The notes: generated from the letters alone by a model not told the origin. 63,435 bases of DNA from JAPWJZ01 sp035626855 (GCA_035626855.1 DASPMW010000106.1:1-63435), one strand, 5' to 3'. Shown: positions 1 to 7,941, counted from the stretch's first letter. Numbers and translations: made by a program.

Positions 1-17
1 GATAAAAAAGTCCCTGA

Positions 18-45
18 ACCTACCCGCGATAGGGCGGGTGGTTCC
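18..45 (-). terminator. Possible hairpin terminator after fliP
   Basis: An inverted repeat (ACCCGC pairing with GCGGGT, extended by AACC/GGTT) lies about 45 bases past the fliP stop. Read on the minus strand it is followed, after a short gap, by a run of six T. The gap between stem and T-run makes it a weak candidate for the end of the leftward flagellar operon. Confidence 0.3.
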
Positions 46-89
46 CGAAAGGCTTGACGGACTGTTATCCTTGAGAGGAAGCGGTGTGC

Positions 90-911
90 TTACGCGCCGC
101 CGTAACTTTTGACCAGCGATCCGGCGATCAGCGCCCAGCCATCGACCAGTACGAAGAAGATGATTTTGAACGGCAGCGCGATCATCACGGGCGGCAGCAT
201 CATCATCCCCATCGACATGAGGATGGAGGCGGTCACCATATCGATAACAAGGAACGGCAGGAAGATCAGGAAGCCGATCTCGAAGGCGCGGCGCAGCTCC
301 GAGATCATGAAGGACGGAATGACGACCTGCAGCGGCGTGTCGATCGCGGCCTTCGGCTCCGGCACTTTCGCGAGCTGGATGAACAGGTCGAGGTCTTTCT
401 CGCGCGTATGGGCGAGCATGAACTGCTTGAACGGCACGACCGCCTTCTGGAAGCCCTCGATCTCCGTCACTTCGTCATTCATGAGCGGCCGCAGTCCCTG
501 TTCATAGGAAGCGGTAACCGTCGGCATCATGATGAACAGCGTGAGAAACATGGCGAGCGAGATCATCACTGTGTTGGGCGGGGTCTGCTGCGTGCCCAGC
601 GCCGTGCGCAGGAAGGAGAGCACGACCACGATGCGCGTGAACGAGGTCATCATCATAAGGATGGAAGGCGCGAGCGAAAGGATCGTCAGCAGCGCGACCA
701 TCTGCACGACGCGGCTTGCAACCGACCCGCCGCCCGCATCTTCGCCGCCCTGGCCGAGATTGAGGGTGAGGCTTTGCGCAAAGGTGTGTGACGGGATGAA
801 AAGGATCGCAGCGACAATGAGAAAGGCAATGCCTGGGAGCAGGAAGGACAATGCCCTTTTCCAGACAGCCCGGGACTCTCTCTTGCGGTCCATGTTCAGC
901 GCCTCAACCAT
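90..911 (-). CDS. fliP: Flagellar export gate protein FliP
   Basis: FliP is a core membrane protein of the flagellar type III export gate; with FliQ and FliR it forms the channel for rod, hook and filament subunits. The 273-residue protein has a hydrophobic signal-like N-terminus, the family block around MMTSFTRIVVVLSFLR, then further transmembrane segments including the MSMGMMMLPP block near the end. I chose the ATG at 911 because AAGGA lies 8 bases upstream; it overlaps the fliO stop by 8 bases, implying translational coupling. Another ATG at 893 is possible. fliQ and fliR lie in the divergent operon about 3 kb away. Confidence 0.95.
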   Translation of the reverse strand: MVEALNMDRKRESRAVWKRALSFLLPGIAFLIVAAILFIPSHTFAQSLTLNLGQGGEDAGGGSVASRVVQMVALLTILSLAPSILMMMTSFTRIVVVLSFLRTALGTQQTPPNTVMISLAMFLTLFIMMPTVTASYEQGLRPLMNDEVTEIEGFQKAVVPFKQFMLAHTREKDLDLFIQLAKVPEPKAAIDTPLQVVIPSFMISELRRAFEIGFLIFLPFLVIDMVTASILMSMGMMMLPPVMIALPFKIIFFVLVDGWALIAGSLVKSYGGA

Positions 912-1230
912 TCTTGACGTCCTTCTGGTCGGCCAGTTCAATGACATTATCGGGCAGCTGGATGTTGCTTTCAATCACCGTCTCGCCACCGGGGCCGAGC
1001 ACCAGCAGGTGTTCCTTGTTGTCGCGGCGGACGATCACCAGCTTGCGGCGGGGGTCGATGGCAAGGTGCTCGACCACCTTCAGCCGCCGCTTCGCGCCCG
1101 GCAGCATCACCGGCCCGCCCAGACCCAGCCGCTTGATCACGTAAGCCAGGAGGTACATAAGGCACATGACGAAGGCGAAGGCGGCGAGCGCCTTGAAAAT
1201 CGCGGGATCCCCGCTTAAGCCCTCGGTCAT
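904..1230 (-). CDS. fliO: Flagellar biosynthesis protein FliO
   Basis: FliO is a small bitopic membrane protein that assists assembly of the FliP ring. The 108-residue product has one N-terminal transmembrane helix (about residues 10-30), then a cytoplasmic basic domain with the family pattern of a GGP block followed by KRRLKVVEHLAIDPRRKLVIV and a region reading HLLVLG. It overlaps fliP downstream and the small helical gene upstream (ATGA overlap at 1227-1230), so it sits in a coupled operon. Length and position beside fliP fit the family. Confidence 0.88.
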   Translation of the reverse strand: MTEGLSGDPAIFKALAAFAFVMCLMYLLAYVIKRLGLGGPVMLPGAKRRLKVVEHLAIDPRRKLVIVRRDNKEHLLVLGPGGETVIESNIQLPDNVIELADQKDVKNG

Positions 1231-1487
1231 GCCTCTTCCCCGAATTTTTCCTGCTGCTCGCGCATGGCGTTCGCCAGCTTTTCGAGATCGCCGATCAGCG
1301 TGCCCATCTGCGCCTCCAGTTCCTGCCCCTCTTTCGGCGGCAGTTTGGCGATGCTGTCGCAGACTTCCACGACATTATTATCGAGCCCCTGCAGATCCAT
1401 GATCTCCCCCTGCATCACGCGGCGCTCGCAGTCGCGCACGTAATCGGTGATGGCTTTCAGGCGCTTGGCGATGTCGTCCTTGCTCAC
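1227..1487 (-). CDS. Small helical protein of the fliOP operon, unknown function
   Basis: An 86-residue, charged, almost entirely helical protein with no signal peptide or membrane segment. Its start and stop overlap by ATGA-type junctions with the FlhB-C-like gene upstream and fliO downstream, so it is translated with flagellar export proteins. Size and helicity recall small flagellar chaperones such as FliT or FliS, but I see no family motif that proves this. I infer only a flagellum-related role from the operon. Confidence 0.75.
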   Translation of the reverse strand: MSKDDIAKRLKAITDYVRDCERRVMQGEIMDLQGLDNNVVEVCDSIAKLPPKEGQELEAQMGTLIGDLEKLANAMREQQEKFGEEA

Positions 1488-1831
1488 GGCTGCTCTTTCT
1501 TGTCGTCGTCGCGGTTATAGGTCTGATTGGCTTTGTAAACATATGCCAGAATTTCGGCAATCGCCACCAGCGCTTCGGAGGGAATTTCGGAATCCATCTC
1601 TATCGCGGCGAGGATCTGCGCCATCTCCTTGTCCTCCCGCACCTTCACGCCATTCTGGAAGGCGATCTCGACGATCTGCTCCGCGAGTTTCCCGTAACCC
1701 GCCGCGACCACTTTTGGCAGTGCGGATTCATCTATTCCATATTTCTTGAGCGCGACAGCAGCCAGCCGGCGGCTTTCCTCGCCTGCCTGTTTCTTGCGGT
1801 CCTCGTCCTCGGTGTCGCGGATGTCGATCAT
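1484..1831 (-). CDS. Stand-alone FlhB C-terminal domain-like protein
   Basis: A 115-residue soluble protein matching the cytoplasmic C-terminal half of FlhB/YscU. The blocks LPKVVAAGYGKLAEQIVEIA and IPSEALVAIAEILAYVYK align with the corresponding FlhB stretches (compare AKGADLVAQRIRDIA and AVAEVISYVFK in the flhB of this window). It lacks the transmembrane half and the NPTH autocleavage motif. Such FlhB-like CTD proteins (FlhX/FhlB type) can substitute for the cleaved FlhB domain in some bacteria. I chose the ATG at 1831, which overlaps the upstream stop as TGATG. It is probably a helper in substrate-specificity switching. Confidence 0.82.
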   Translation of the reverse strand: MIDIRDTEDEDRKKQAGEESRRLAAVALKKYGIDESALPKVVAAGYGKLAEQIVEIAFQNGVKVREDKEMAQILAAIEMDSEIPSEALVAIAEILAYVYKANQTYNRDDDKKEQP

Positions 1832-2403
1832 CAGGAAACCAGCCCCCAGCAAAGCATTATAGCCAACGCGCTGCTAACAGCCGCCAAAATGACGTTCAGA
1901 TTACCGAAAAATTTTACGGGTAGTGCTTTCCCCGTCATTTGATCAATAGGCAATATCTCTATTGGTCGTTTAATGGCGGTTGCGTCATGAACAGCGGAAA
2001 TAACACTACTTAAAACCAAAAACGAAACCCAGAGTAAAACCGCCGGCCATACCCGCAGCATTTCATCAGCCGCTAAGCAAAAAGCGAAGAGAACGCACCC
2101 CAAGTTTAAAAATACGAAGCATAGGGGCCAATACGCACCCGGGTATTTTAGCACAAACCTGACATGGTGAAGCAGAGCATGCGCAGCTAACGTTATTATC
2201 AGCATAATGATAAGGCTCAGGTTTATGGCTATAACAGGGACGGTGTGAAATCCGAAAATAACGTCGAAATGTTTGTACCCGAATATTTCGGAAGACATAT
2301 GAAACAACCAGAGAAACACGACAGCTAGGTACTGCGTAGCCGTGAATCTGGCGAGCTTACCGCCTAGCCACTCCCATCGAAACGTCCTGCTATCGGATTT
2401 CAT
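1831..2403 (-). CDS. Multi-pass membrane protein, unknown function
   Basis: A roughly 190-residue protein with about five hydrophobic segments and no family I recognise. Base composition is visibly more AT-rich than its neighbours, which suggests recent acquisition or weak codon constraint. It is first in the leftward operon and its stop overlaps the FlhB-C-like start. I preferred ATG 2403 over the ATG at 2418 because the CtrA-type box lies directly upstream; either is possible. Its place in a flagellar operon may be incidental. Confidence 0.65.
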   Translation of the reverse strand: MKSDSRTFRWEWLGGKLARFTATQYLAVVFLWLFHMSSEIFGYKHFDVIFGFHTVPVIAINLSLIIMLIITLAAHALLHHVRFVLKYPGAYWPLCFVFLNLGCVLFAFCLAADEMLRVWPAVLLWVSFLVLSSVISAVHDATAIKRPIEILPIDQMTGKALPVKFFGNLNVILAAVSSALAIMLCWGLVS

Positions 2404-2422
2404 GCCCCACCCTAGCAAACTC

Positions 2423-2437
2423 TTAACAAAGCCTTAA
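2423..2437. promoter_or_regulatory. CtrA-type box TTAA-N7-TTAA in divergent flagellar promoter
   Basis: The sequence reads TTAACAAAGCCTTAAC: two TTAA half-sites separated by exactly seven bases, the second followed by C. This is the full CtrA consensus of alphaproteobacteria. It lies 20-34 bases upstream of the leftward operon start, where it could overlap a -35 region, and about 125 bases upstream of flgB. cckA, whose family feeds phosphate to CtrA, lies 5 kb away. Confidence 0.65.
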
Positions 2438-2519
2438 CACCAAAACACGACGCAACCGAAATCTCGCCCCACAGGATTCGCGACCTATGTTAGTCTTTGG
2501 TCTGGGGAGACCTGTTACA

Positions 2520-2536
2520 TGGCACATGCGTTGCAT
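2520..2536 (+). promoter_or_regulatory. Sigma-54 promoter (-24/-12) for the flgB operon
   Basis: TGGCAC (2520-2525) and TTGCAT (2531-2536) place invariant GG and GC dinucleotides exactly ten bases apart, the sigma-54 arrangement. Transcription would start near 2546, just before the flgB ribosome site (GAGGGGAGA) and ATG at 2562. Sigma-54 control of basal-body genes is well known in Caulobacter. Confidence 0.75.
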
Positions 2537-2561
2537 ATGTAATAGCGAGGGGAGATTTATC

Positions 2562-3002
2562 ATGGCGATGCAAGACCTGAATTTACTGGGCGCGATGCTG
2601 AAAAAGATGGACTGGCACGAAGAGCGCCAGAAGCTCATCGCGCAGAACGTCGCCAACGCGGATTCCCCCGGCTACCGCCCGATGGATCTAAAAGAGATTG
2701 ATTTCAAACAGATATTGGGAAGTTCTGCCAGCGCGCTTTCAATGAGCGCGGCGGGCACCGGCGGCGGCGGCGCGATGGGCATGGCGGTAACCTCCGCGAA
2801 CCATATGACGCCGGGTGGCGGCACGATCGGGCAAAATCTGCCGAGCGCGAAGCAGAAAGATACCTATGAGGTCGCTCCGGGCGGTAATTCGGTGGTGCTC
2901 GAAGAGCAGCTTCTGAAGATGAACGAAAACTACACCGATCATGCCTTCGTCAGCAATTTGTACCAGAAAAACATCGCCATGCTGAAAATGGCTCTGAAGT
3001 AA
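2562..3002 (+). CDS. flgB: Flagellar basal-body rod protein FlgB
   Basis: FlgB is a proximal rod subunit joining the MS ring to the rod. The 146-residue protein has the family N-terminal block (QKLIAQNVANADSPGYRP, about residues 25-42), a variable Gly/Ser-rich middle, and a C-terminal helix ending in NLYQKNIAMLKMALK. I chose ATG 2562, preceded by GAGGGGAGA; upstream in-frame codons lie before or within the sigma-54 element. It is the first gene of the rightward flagellar operon. Confidence 0.95.
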   Translation: MAMQDLNLLGAMLKKMDWHEERQKLIAQNVANADSPGYRPMDLKEIDFKQILGSSASALSMSAAGTGGGGAMGMAVTSANHMTPGGGTIGQNLPSAKQKDTYEVAPGGNSVVLEEQLLKMNENYTDHAFVSNLYQKNIAMLKMALK

Positions 3003-3018
3003 GGTCAGGAGTTTTAAG

Positions 3019-3432
3019 ATGGATCTCGTCAAGGCAATGACACTCGCGGCGAAGGGCATGAAGGCCCAGGGCACGCGCATGAAGGTGATTTCCGAAAACC
3101 TTGCGAATGCCGAAACCACCGGCAAGAGCAAGGGCGCAGACCCCTATCGCCGCCAGATCGTGACCTTCAGCAACCAGGTGAACCGCGCCGACAACACCAA
3201 GGAAGTGACCACCGGCAAGGTCCAGTACGATCCGGCCCCCTTCGTCACGAAATACGACCCGAGCCACCCGGCGGCGGACGAGAGCGGGTATGTGAAGACG
3301 CCCAACGTCAACCCGATGCTTGAAATGATGGATATGCGCGAGGCGCAGCGGTCCTACGAGGCGAACCTCGGCGTGATCGAAATGGCGCGCTCAATGCTCA
3401 TGAAAACCATCGAGCTGCTGCGCGCCTCTTAA
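3019..3432 (+). CDS. flgC: Flagellar basal-body rod protein FlgC
   Basis: FlgC is the second proximal rod subunit. The 137-residue product shows the rod-protein N-terminal pattern (MKVISENLANAETTG), a central segment, then the family C-terminus (VNPMLEMMDMREAQRSYEANL, split here for reading) with its terminal helix. It starts 16 bases after flgB with a clear ribosome site (AGGAG at about 3007-3011) and is followed by fliE, the usual order flgB-flgC-fliE. Length is normal. Confidence 0.95.
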   Translation: MDLVKAMTLAAKGMKAQGTRMKVISENLANAETTGKSKGADPYRRQIVTFSNQVNRADNTKEVTTGKVQYDPAPFVTKYDPSHPAADESGYVKTPNVNPMLEMMDMREAQRSYEANLGVIEMARSMLMKTIELLRAS

Positions 3433-3459
3433 GTTTTAATTTAAGGAGCTTTGAATATC

Positions 3460-3759
3460 ATGGCCAATGTAACCGATGCTTCAAAAGCATATCTCAACAC
3501 TCTGAAATCAATGACAGAGCCAAAGCCCGCGGAAACGGGCGGCCCCTCCTTCGGCGAGGTCCTGAAAACCGCGGCGGAATCCGCGATCAACGCCCAGCAC
3601 CAGTCCGAAAAAGTCTCCGCCGCCGGCCTCGTCGGCAAGGCGGATATGACCGACGTCCTTTCCGCCATCAACAACGCCGAAATGGCCCTCAACACCGTCC
3701 TTGCGGTACGCGACCGCGTGGTGCAAGCTTACGAGCAGGTGATGAGGACTTCCATTTAA
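3460..3759 (+). CDS. fliE: Flagellar hook-basal body complex protein FliE
   Basis: FliE links the MS ring and export gate to the rod. The 99-residue protein has the short, polar N-terminus and the C-terminal block with the family pattern (DVLSAINNAEMALNTVLAVR, then VVQAYEQVMR). ATG 3460 is preceded by TAAGGAG; a TTG at 3451 is less likely. A long inverted repeat separates it from fliQ, which may alter transcription of the later genes. Confidence 0.93.
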   Translation: MANVTDASKAYLNTLKSMTEPKPAETGGPSFGEVLKTAAESAINAQHQSEKVSAAGLVGKADMTDVLSAINNAEMALNTVLAVRDRVVQAYEQVMRTSI

Positions 3760-3760
3760 G

Positions 3761-3919
3761 GTCATCCCGGACCAGCGAGCCGTCAGGCGAGCGCACGATC
3801 CAGGATCCAGGAGTTTCTTCAAACCGCCTTTGGGCGGTTTGCCTCTGACGAGCGCCTGCGGGGCGAGCATAGCTGGATCCCGGATCAGCGCTCGCTTCGC
3901 TCACTTGTCCCGGGATGAC
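3761..3919. repeat. GTCAT/ATGAC inverted repeat element inside the flagellar operon
   Basis: The 159-base element begins GTCATCCCGG and ends CCGGGATGAC, an exact inverted repeat. It contains a second perfect hairpin (AAACCGCC, loop TTTG, GGCGGTTT, 3821-3840) and further GGATCC/GGATCCCGG symmetry. It fills the whole fliE-fliQ gap, ending 13 bases before the fliQ start. It resembles dispersed palindromic elements common in alphaproteobacterial intergenic regions; related ends recur elsewhere in the window. Confidence 0.8.
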
Positions 3920-3932
3920 AGAGGGGTTGATT

Positions 3933-4199
3933 ATGGAAGAAGCTGACGTCATCGATTTCGCCCGCGAGGCGATCATCCTCACGATCCAGCTCTCCGCCCC
4001 CGTCATGATGATCGGTCTGGTCGTCGGCGTAGTGATCGCGCTGATCCAGGCGCTCACCCAGATTCAGGAAATGACCCTCGCGTTTGTGCCGAAAATGATG
4101 GCGATCTATCTCGCCATCTACCTGCTCTTCCCCATGTTCGCGACCTCGATGAAGAATTTCACCGACGTGATCGCCGACAAGATCATCGGGATGGGGTGA
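3933..4199 (+). CDS. fliQ: Flagellar export gate protein FliQ
   Basis: FliQ is a two-helix hairpin subunit of the export gate. The 88-residue protein has two hydrophobic segments (about residues 12-40 and 52-75) around the family centre IQALTQIQEMTLAFVPK. ATG 3933 is preceded by GAGGGG. The order fliE-fliQ-fliR-flhB is typical of alphaproteobacteria. Earlier in-frame codons overlap the inverted repeat and are unlikely starts. Confidence 0.94.
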   Translation: MEEADVIDFAREAIILTIQLSAPVMMIGLVVGVVIALIQALTQIQEMTLAFVPKMMAIYLAIYLLFPMFATSMKNFTDVIADKIIGMG

Positions 4200-4206
4200 C
4201 GCCCCT

Positions 4207-4237
4207 TCCGCTGCCCGGCGAAGTCCGGCATGGCGGA
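4207..4237. repeat. Imperfect hairpin between fliQ and fliR
   Basis: TCCGC...GCGGA flanks TGCCCGG and CCGGCAT, giving an imperfect stem with a CGAAGT loop. It resembles the CCGG-rich fragments of the GTCAT/ATGAC element family. There is no T-run, so it is not an obvious terminator. It may protect mRNA or simply be a degraded repeat. Confidence 0.45.
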
Positions 4238-4264
4238 TAGACAAGGTTCGGTTATAATAAAGAT

Positions 4265-5041
4265 ATGCAGTCCCTGCTCAATGAACTCGTCACCGGCCAT
4301 GTCGCGGCCTTTCTGCTCATCTTCATGCGCACCGGCCTCGCATTGATGATCATGCCGGGCATCGGGGACAGTTTCGTGTCGCCGCAGATCCGCCTCCATT
4401 TCGCGCTTGGTTTCGCCTTCATCCTGACCCCCTTCCTCGCCCCGAACCTGCCGCCCCTGCCCTCCGCCGCGCCCGACATGATCGCGCTTCTGGTGTCGGA
4501 GGCGTTTATCGGGCTGTTCATCGGCACGGTTATGCGCATCATGATCACGGCGCTCGATACCGCGGGCGGCGTCATTTCCATCCAGTCGAGCTTTTCCAAC
4601 GCGCTTGTCTTCAACCCGATGACCGCAACGCAAGGCTCGGTCATCGGCGCGCTCTATTCGATCACGGGGGTCACGCTGCTCTTCGTCACCAACCTGCACC
4701 ACTACATGCTGGCCTCGGTCATCGACAGCTACACGATGTTTCCGGCGCTCGCCCAGGCGCCCGACATGCAGCCGATCATCGAGGTCGTGATCGCGACCGT
4801 CAGCACGGCCTTCAAGATCGGCGTGCAGCTCGCGATGCCCTTCCTGATCGTCGGCACGCTGGTGCAGTTCGCCTTCGGCCTCGTCGGGCGGTTGCTGCCG
4901 CAGATCCAGATATTCTTCCTCGCGATGCCGGTGCAGATCCTGCTTTCCCTCGTCATGCTGACGATGGTGATCTCGGCCGGCATGCTCTTCTGGCTTCAGG
5001 GCTTCGAGGATCTCGTCAACGGCGCGCTGAACCCGAGGTAG
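4265..5041 (+). CDS. fliR: Flagellar export gate protein FliR
   Basis: FliR is the large polytopic subunit of the flagellar export gate. The 258-residue product has about six hydrophobic segments and recognisable blocks (TGLALMIMPG near residue 24, IQSSFSNALVFNP about 99-111, and FGLVGRLLPQIQIFFLAMPV about 201-220). Length is normal. It is followed six bases later by flhB; together with FliP, FliQ and FlhB they make a full gate set within this window. Confidence 0.95.
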   Translation: MQSLLNELVTGHVAAFLLIFMRTGLALMIMPGIGDSFVSPQIRLHFALGFAFILTPFLAPNLPPLPSAAPDMIALLVSEAFIGLFIGTVMRIMITALDTAGGVISIQSSFSNALVFNPMTATQGSVIGALYSITGVTLLFVTNLHHYMLASVIDSYTMFPALAQAPDMQPIIEVVIATVSTAFKIGVQLAMPFLIVGTLVQFAFGLVGRLLPQIQIFFLAMPVQILLSLVMLTMVISAGMLFWLQGFEDLVNGALNPR

Positions 5042-5047
5042 GAACCC

Positions 5048-6124
5048 ATGGCAGAAGGCGACGACCAGGACGACAGCCAGAAAACGGAAGAGCCGTCAGC
5101 CCGGAAACTGGAAGAGGCGCGCAAGCGCGGACAGATCGTCTACAGCCGCGAAGTGACGAACTGGGTCATGCTGTTCGCGATCACGCTGCTGGTCGTGATG
5201 ATGGCGCCCGGCATCATGCTGGACCTGCAGGGCGTGCTGAAATCCTTCATTTCGGAATCGCATGCCTACCCGACCGACGCCCACGGCCTGATGGGGGTTG
5301 GCAAGATGCTGTTCTGGCGCGTCATGGGACAGCTGCTGGTTCCCTTCGGCATCCTGATGGTCGTCGGCGTGCTCGCCGCCTATGTGCAAACAGGGCCGAT
5401 CTTCACGGCGGAGCCGATCAAGCCCGACCTCAAGAAAATCTCGATCATGAGCGGTTTCCAGCGCCTGTTTTCCATGCGCTCGATCAGCGAGTTCGTGAAA
5501 AGTCTTGTCAAGCTCGTGGTTATCTCCGCCGCGATCTACCTCGCCCTTTCGCCCTATTTCCCGACGATCGACCATTTCGTGGGCCAGGATATCGGACCCG
5601 CGATGTTCGACCTTGAAGACCTGTTCGTCAAGATGATGGTGGCGGCGCTGATCGTGCTCTTCGTACTCGCCATCGCCGATTACATGTACCAGCGCCACGA
5701 TTTCATGCAGAAGATGCGCATGAGCAAGCAGGAGCTGAAGGAAGAATACAAGCAGACGGAGGGCGATCCGCAAGTGAAGGGCCGCCTGCGCGCGCTGCGC
5801 GAGCAAAAGGCCCGCCAGCGCATGATGCAGGCGGTGCCCGAGGCAGATGTCGTCATCACCAACCCGACCCATTACGCGGTCGCGCTTAAATACAATTCCG
5901 CCGAAATGGACGCGCCCGTCATGGTCGCCAAGGGGGCCGACCTCGTCGCGCAGCGCATCCGCGATATCGCGAACGAGAACAAGGTGCCGCTGGTCGAAAA
6001 TCCCGCGCTCGCCCGCGCGCTGTTCGATTCCATGGAGATCGAGCAGACCATACCGCACGAGCATTTCAAGGCGGTCGCCGAAGTGATTTCATACGTCTTC
6101 AAGCTGCGGGGTAAAAAACTGTGA
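5048..6124 (+). CDS. flhB: Flagellar export switch protein FlhB
   Basis: FlhB controls the switch from rod/hook to filament export. The 358-residue protein starts with a polar segment (KTEEPSARKLEEARKRGQ), has four transmembrane segments, a linker, and a cytoplasmic domain with the autocleavage motif NPTH at residues 272-275, followed by YAVALKY. The C-terminus (AVAEVISYVFKLRGKK) is full length. A FlhB-C-like paralogue lies in the divergent operon. The stop overlaps the next gene's GTG start. Confidence 0.96.
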   Translation: MAEGDDQDDSQKTEEPSARKLEEARKRGQIVYSREVTNWVMLFAITLLVVMMAPGIMLDLQGVLKSFISESHAYPTDAHGLMGVGKMLFWRVMGQLLVPFGILMVVGVLAAYVQTGPIFTAEPIKPDLKKISIMSGFQRLFSMRSISEFVKSLVKLVVISAAIYLALSPYFPTIDHFVGQDIGPAMFDLEDLFVKMMVAALIVLFVLAIADYMYQRHDFMQKMRMSKQELKEEYKQTEGDPQVKGRLRALREQKARQRMMQAVPEADVVITNPTHYAVALKYNSAEMDAPVMVAKGADLVAQRIRDIANENKVPLVENPALARALFDSMEIEQTIPHEHFKAVAEVISYVFKLRGKKL

Positions 6125-6789
6125 CCCGTTATCTGCTTCTTCTGGCCTTGCTGGCCGCGACGCCGGCGCTGGCCTACAGCGCCAGGCCCGCCGCCACCAG
6201 CCCATTATACATCGCCATGCTCTATCACAAGCTTGTCGGCGACAAGCCGGATTTCCCAGGCTGGACCCGCGCCTGGACTGGTTATCAGAAAACCGACATG
6301 GCGGAGCGGCCCGCCCTTCTCGAAAAACGCATCGGCGAGATGCAGAACACCTTCGACCTCATGACTCCGTCCGAGCCCATTATCATCGAAGCGAAAATCC
6401 GCCTCTCGGGCTACAGCCCCGTCGAGAAGGGCTTCCTTGTTCAGGGGTTAAGCGAAGGCTCCTTCTATCCCTACACATATATGGGCAAGCGCTATGCGCT
6501 GATCCCGGGCGGCATCGCGAAATTCCAGTGGCTGCGCGCGCCCGCGAGCATGGCCGAAGCCATCATGCGCGAGACGGGCAACGGTCATGAAGGGCTTGTG
6601 ACCCTCACCCTGATCTCGATGAAGGCCGACCCGAAGCCGCTCGACATGAACGGCAAGCAATACAATCTCCTCATGGCCGATATCTCCAAGGTCGAGCTAT
6701 GGTCCAAAGACGGCAAGAGCCTTGTCTGGGACAGCCAGATCGGCGAGTCCGACAGGACCCGCAAGGAACTGCTGATCATGCGGCAGTAG
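6121..6789 (+). CDS. Exported protein of unknown function in the flagellar operon
   Basis: A 222-residue protein with a clear signal peptide (MTRYLLLLALLAATPALAYS, cleavage after ALA). The mature part is mixed alpha/beta with no motif I recognise. It starts with GTG overlapping the flhB stop (GTGA), so it is translationally coupled to flhB. A periplasmic role linked to the flagellum is inference. Its 3' end overlaps the convergent peptidase gene by 14 bases. Confidence 0.75.
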   Translation: MTRYLLLLALLAATPALAYSARPAATSPLYIAMLYHKLVGDKPDFPGWTRAWTGYQKTDMAERPALLEKRIGEMQNTFDLMTPSEPIIIEAKIRLSGYSPVEKGFLVQGLSEGSFYPYTYMGKRYALIPGGIAKFQWLRAPASMAEAIMRETGNGHEGLVTLTLISMKADPKPLDMNGKQYNLLMADISKVELWSKDGKSLVWDSQIGESDRTRKELLIMRQ

Positions 6790-7801
6790 CCGCCGCCGCC
6801 GCCTGCGCCAGCGGCGCGATCGCGCGGGCGAGCGCCTGCCGGAAAAATTCCTGCAGGGCCTCCGTCGTCGTAACGCCGGAGGCAGCGAAAATTTCAAGGA
6901 TATCGGTCGCCTGTCCGCGCGCGAAAAGCGCCTGCAGCAGCTCGGGACTGCGGGGGGCAACATGGTACAGCCCAAGCCCGATCAGCGGCGCGGAAGAATA
7001 GGTATGCAAATCATAAGCGCCGAAGCCGGCGCGTCCCGCCGCGCGGAAATACATCCATTCCGGCCCCAGCGCCTCTTCCAAGCGCGCCTTGTAGACGGAA
7101 GATGTCGCAGCCGCGTCGAGCCCCTGCGCCGCATAGGCCGCCTTCTGCCCGTAGAGGGAACGCGTCAGTTCCCCCGCCGCATGCGCGAAACCCGCGCGGC
7201 GCAATGCCGGATCAGGATGTGACGCCAGATAGTCGTAAAACATGACTTGCGTATAAAACGCCGGCAACTCGATCGCATGGCGCGGCATCATGTCTCCACC
7301 GCTGCCGGCTTCTTCCGCCATGTCAAAGGCGAGCATATGGCCCAGCTCATGCGCGAGATAGACCGCGTCGCTGATCGTGCCGTCCGATTCAAATGTAATC
7401 TCCACCTGCTTGCGCCCTTTCCAGCCCTTTGGCGTCGTGAAGGCGGCACAGTCGCCGGTCGCGGTTTCCGTGCGGTGCAGGCGTGTTTCGTCATCAATAA
7501 TGGCTGCAGCCTGCGCCGCAAGCTCTCCGCCAACTAATTTAAAAGCGTCCCGCACCAGAGCGACGCTTTGCGCCCAGTCGAGGCGCGGCTCCGGCCAGAG
7601 CAGCCGGTGACGGTTGAGCGGCGGCACCACGCCTTCGCGCCGGTCAAGCGCCACATGCCGGGCAAATATTGCGCCAGTCGCTGGCTCCGTCACGGCGCGC
7701 TGTGCTGCCAGCACATCGTCGGGCAGCATCATCGGCTCGGTCATGGGCGCGTTCCAGGCCGAACCCGGATACATGCCGCGCTGTCGGGTCAGGGTCGTCA
7801 T
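6776..7801 (-). CDS. Short M3-like zinc metallopeptidase
   Basis: A 341-residue protein with the zinc motif HELGH (H151, E152, H155) and a downstream IELPAFY segment whose E178 would be the third zinc ligand, as in M3 oligopeptidases/oligoendopeptidase F. Typical M3 enzymes are 550-700 residues; here most of the N-terminal helical half is missing while the catalytic half looks intact. No signal peptide is visible. It probably degrades short peptides in the cytoplasm. The ribosome site is weak (GGGAT), so the exact start is uncertain. Confidence 0.75.
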   Translation of the reverse strand: MTTLTRQRGMYPGSAWNAPMTEPMMLPDDVLAAQRAVTEPATGAIFARHVALDRREGVVPPLNRHRLLWPEPRLDWAQSVALVRDAFKLVGGELAAQAAAIIDDETRLHRTETATGDCAAFTTPKGWKGRKQVEITFESDGTISDAVYLAHELGHMLAFDMAEEAGSGGDMMPRHAIELPAFYTQVMFYDYLASHPDPALRRAGFAHAAGELTRSLYGQKAAYAAQGLDAAATSSVYKARLEEALGPEWMYFRAAGRAGFGAYDLHTYSSAPLIGLGLYHVAPRSPELLQALFARGQATDILEIFAASGVTTTEALQEFFRQALARAIAPLAQAAAAATAA

Positions 7802-7941
7802 GATCCCATCGTAACATGAAGCATAATAGATCGCATCACCGCGCTTCCCATATCACATGAAAGCGCGCTGTAGTGGCTTGGAAATCATGGATTTGTTTAT
7901 CCGAAGAAGGTAACATATTCCTGATTAGGAACCCGACCGAC

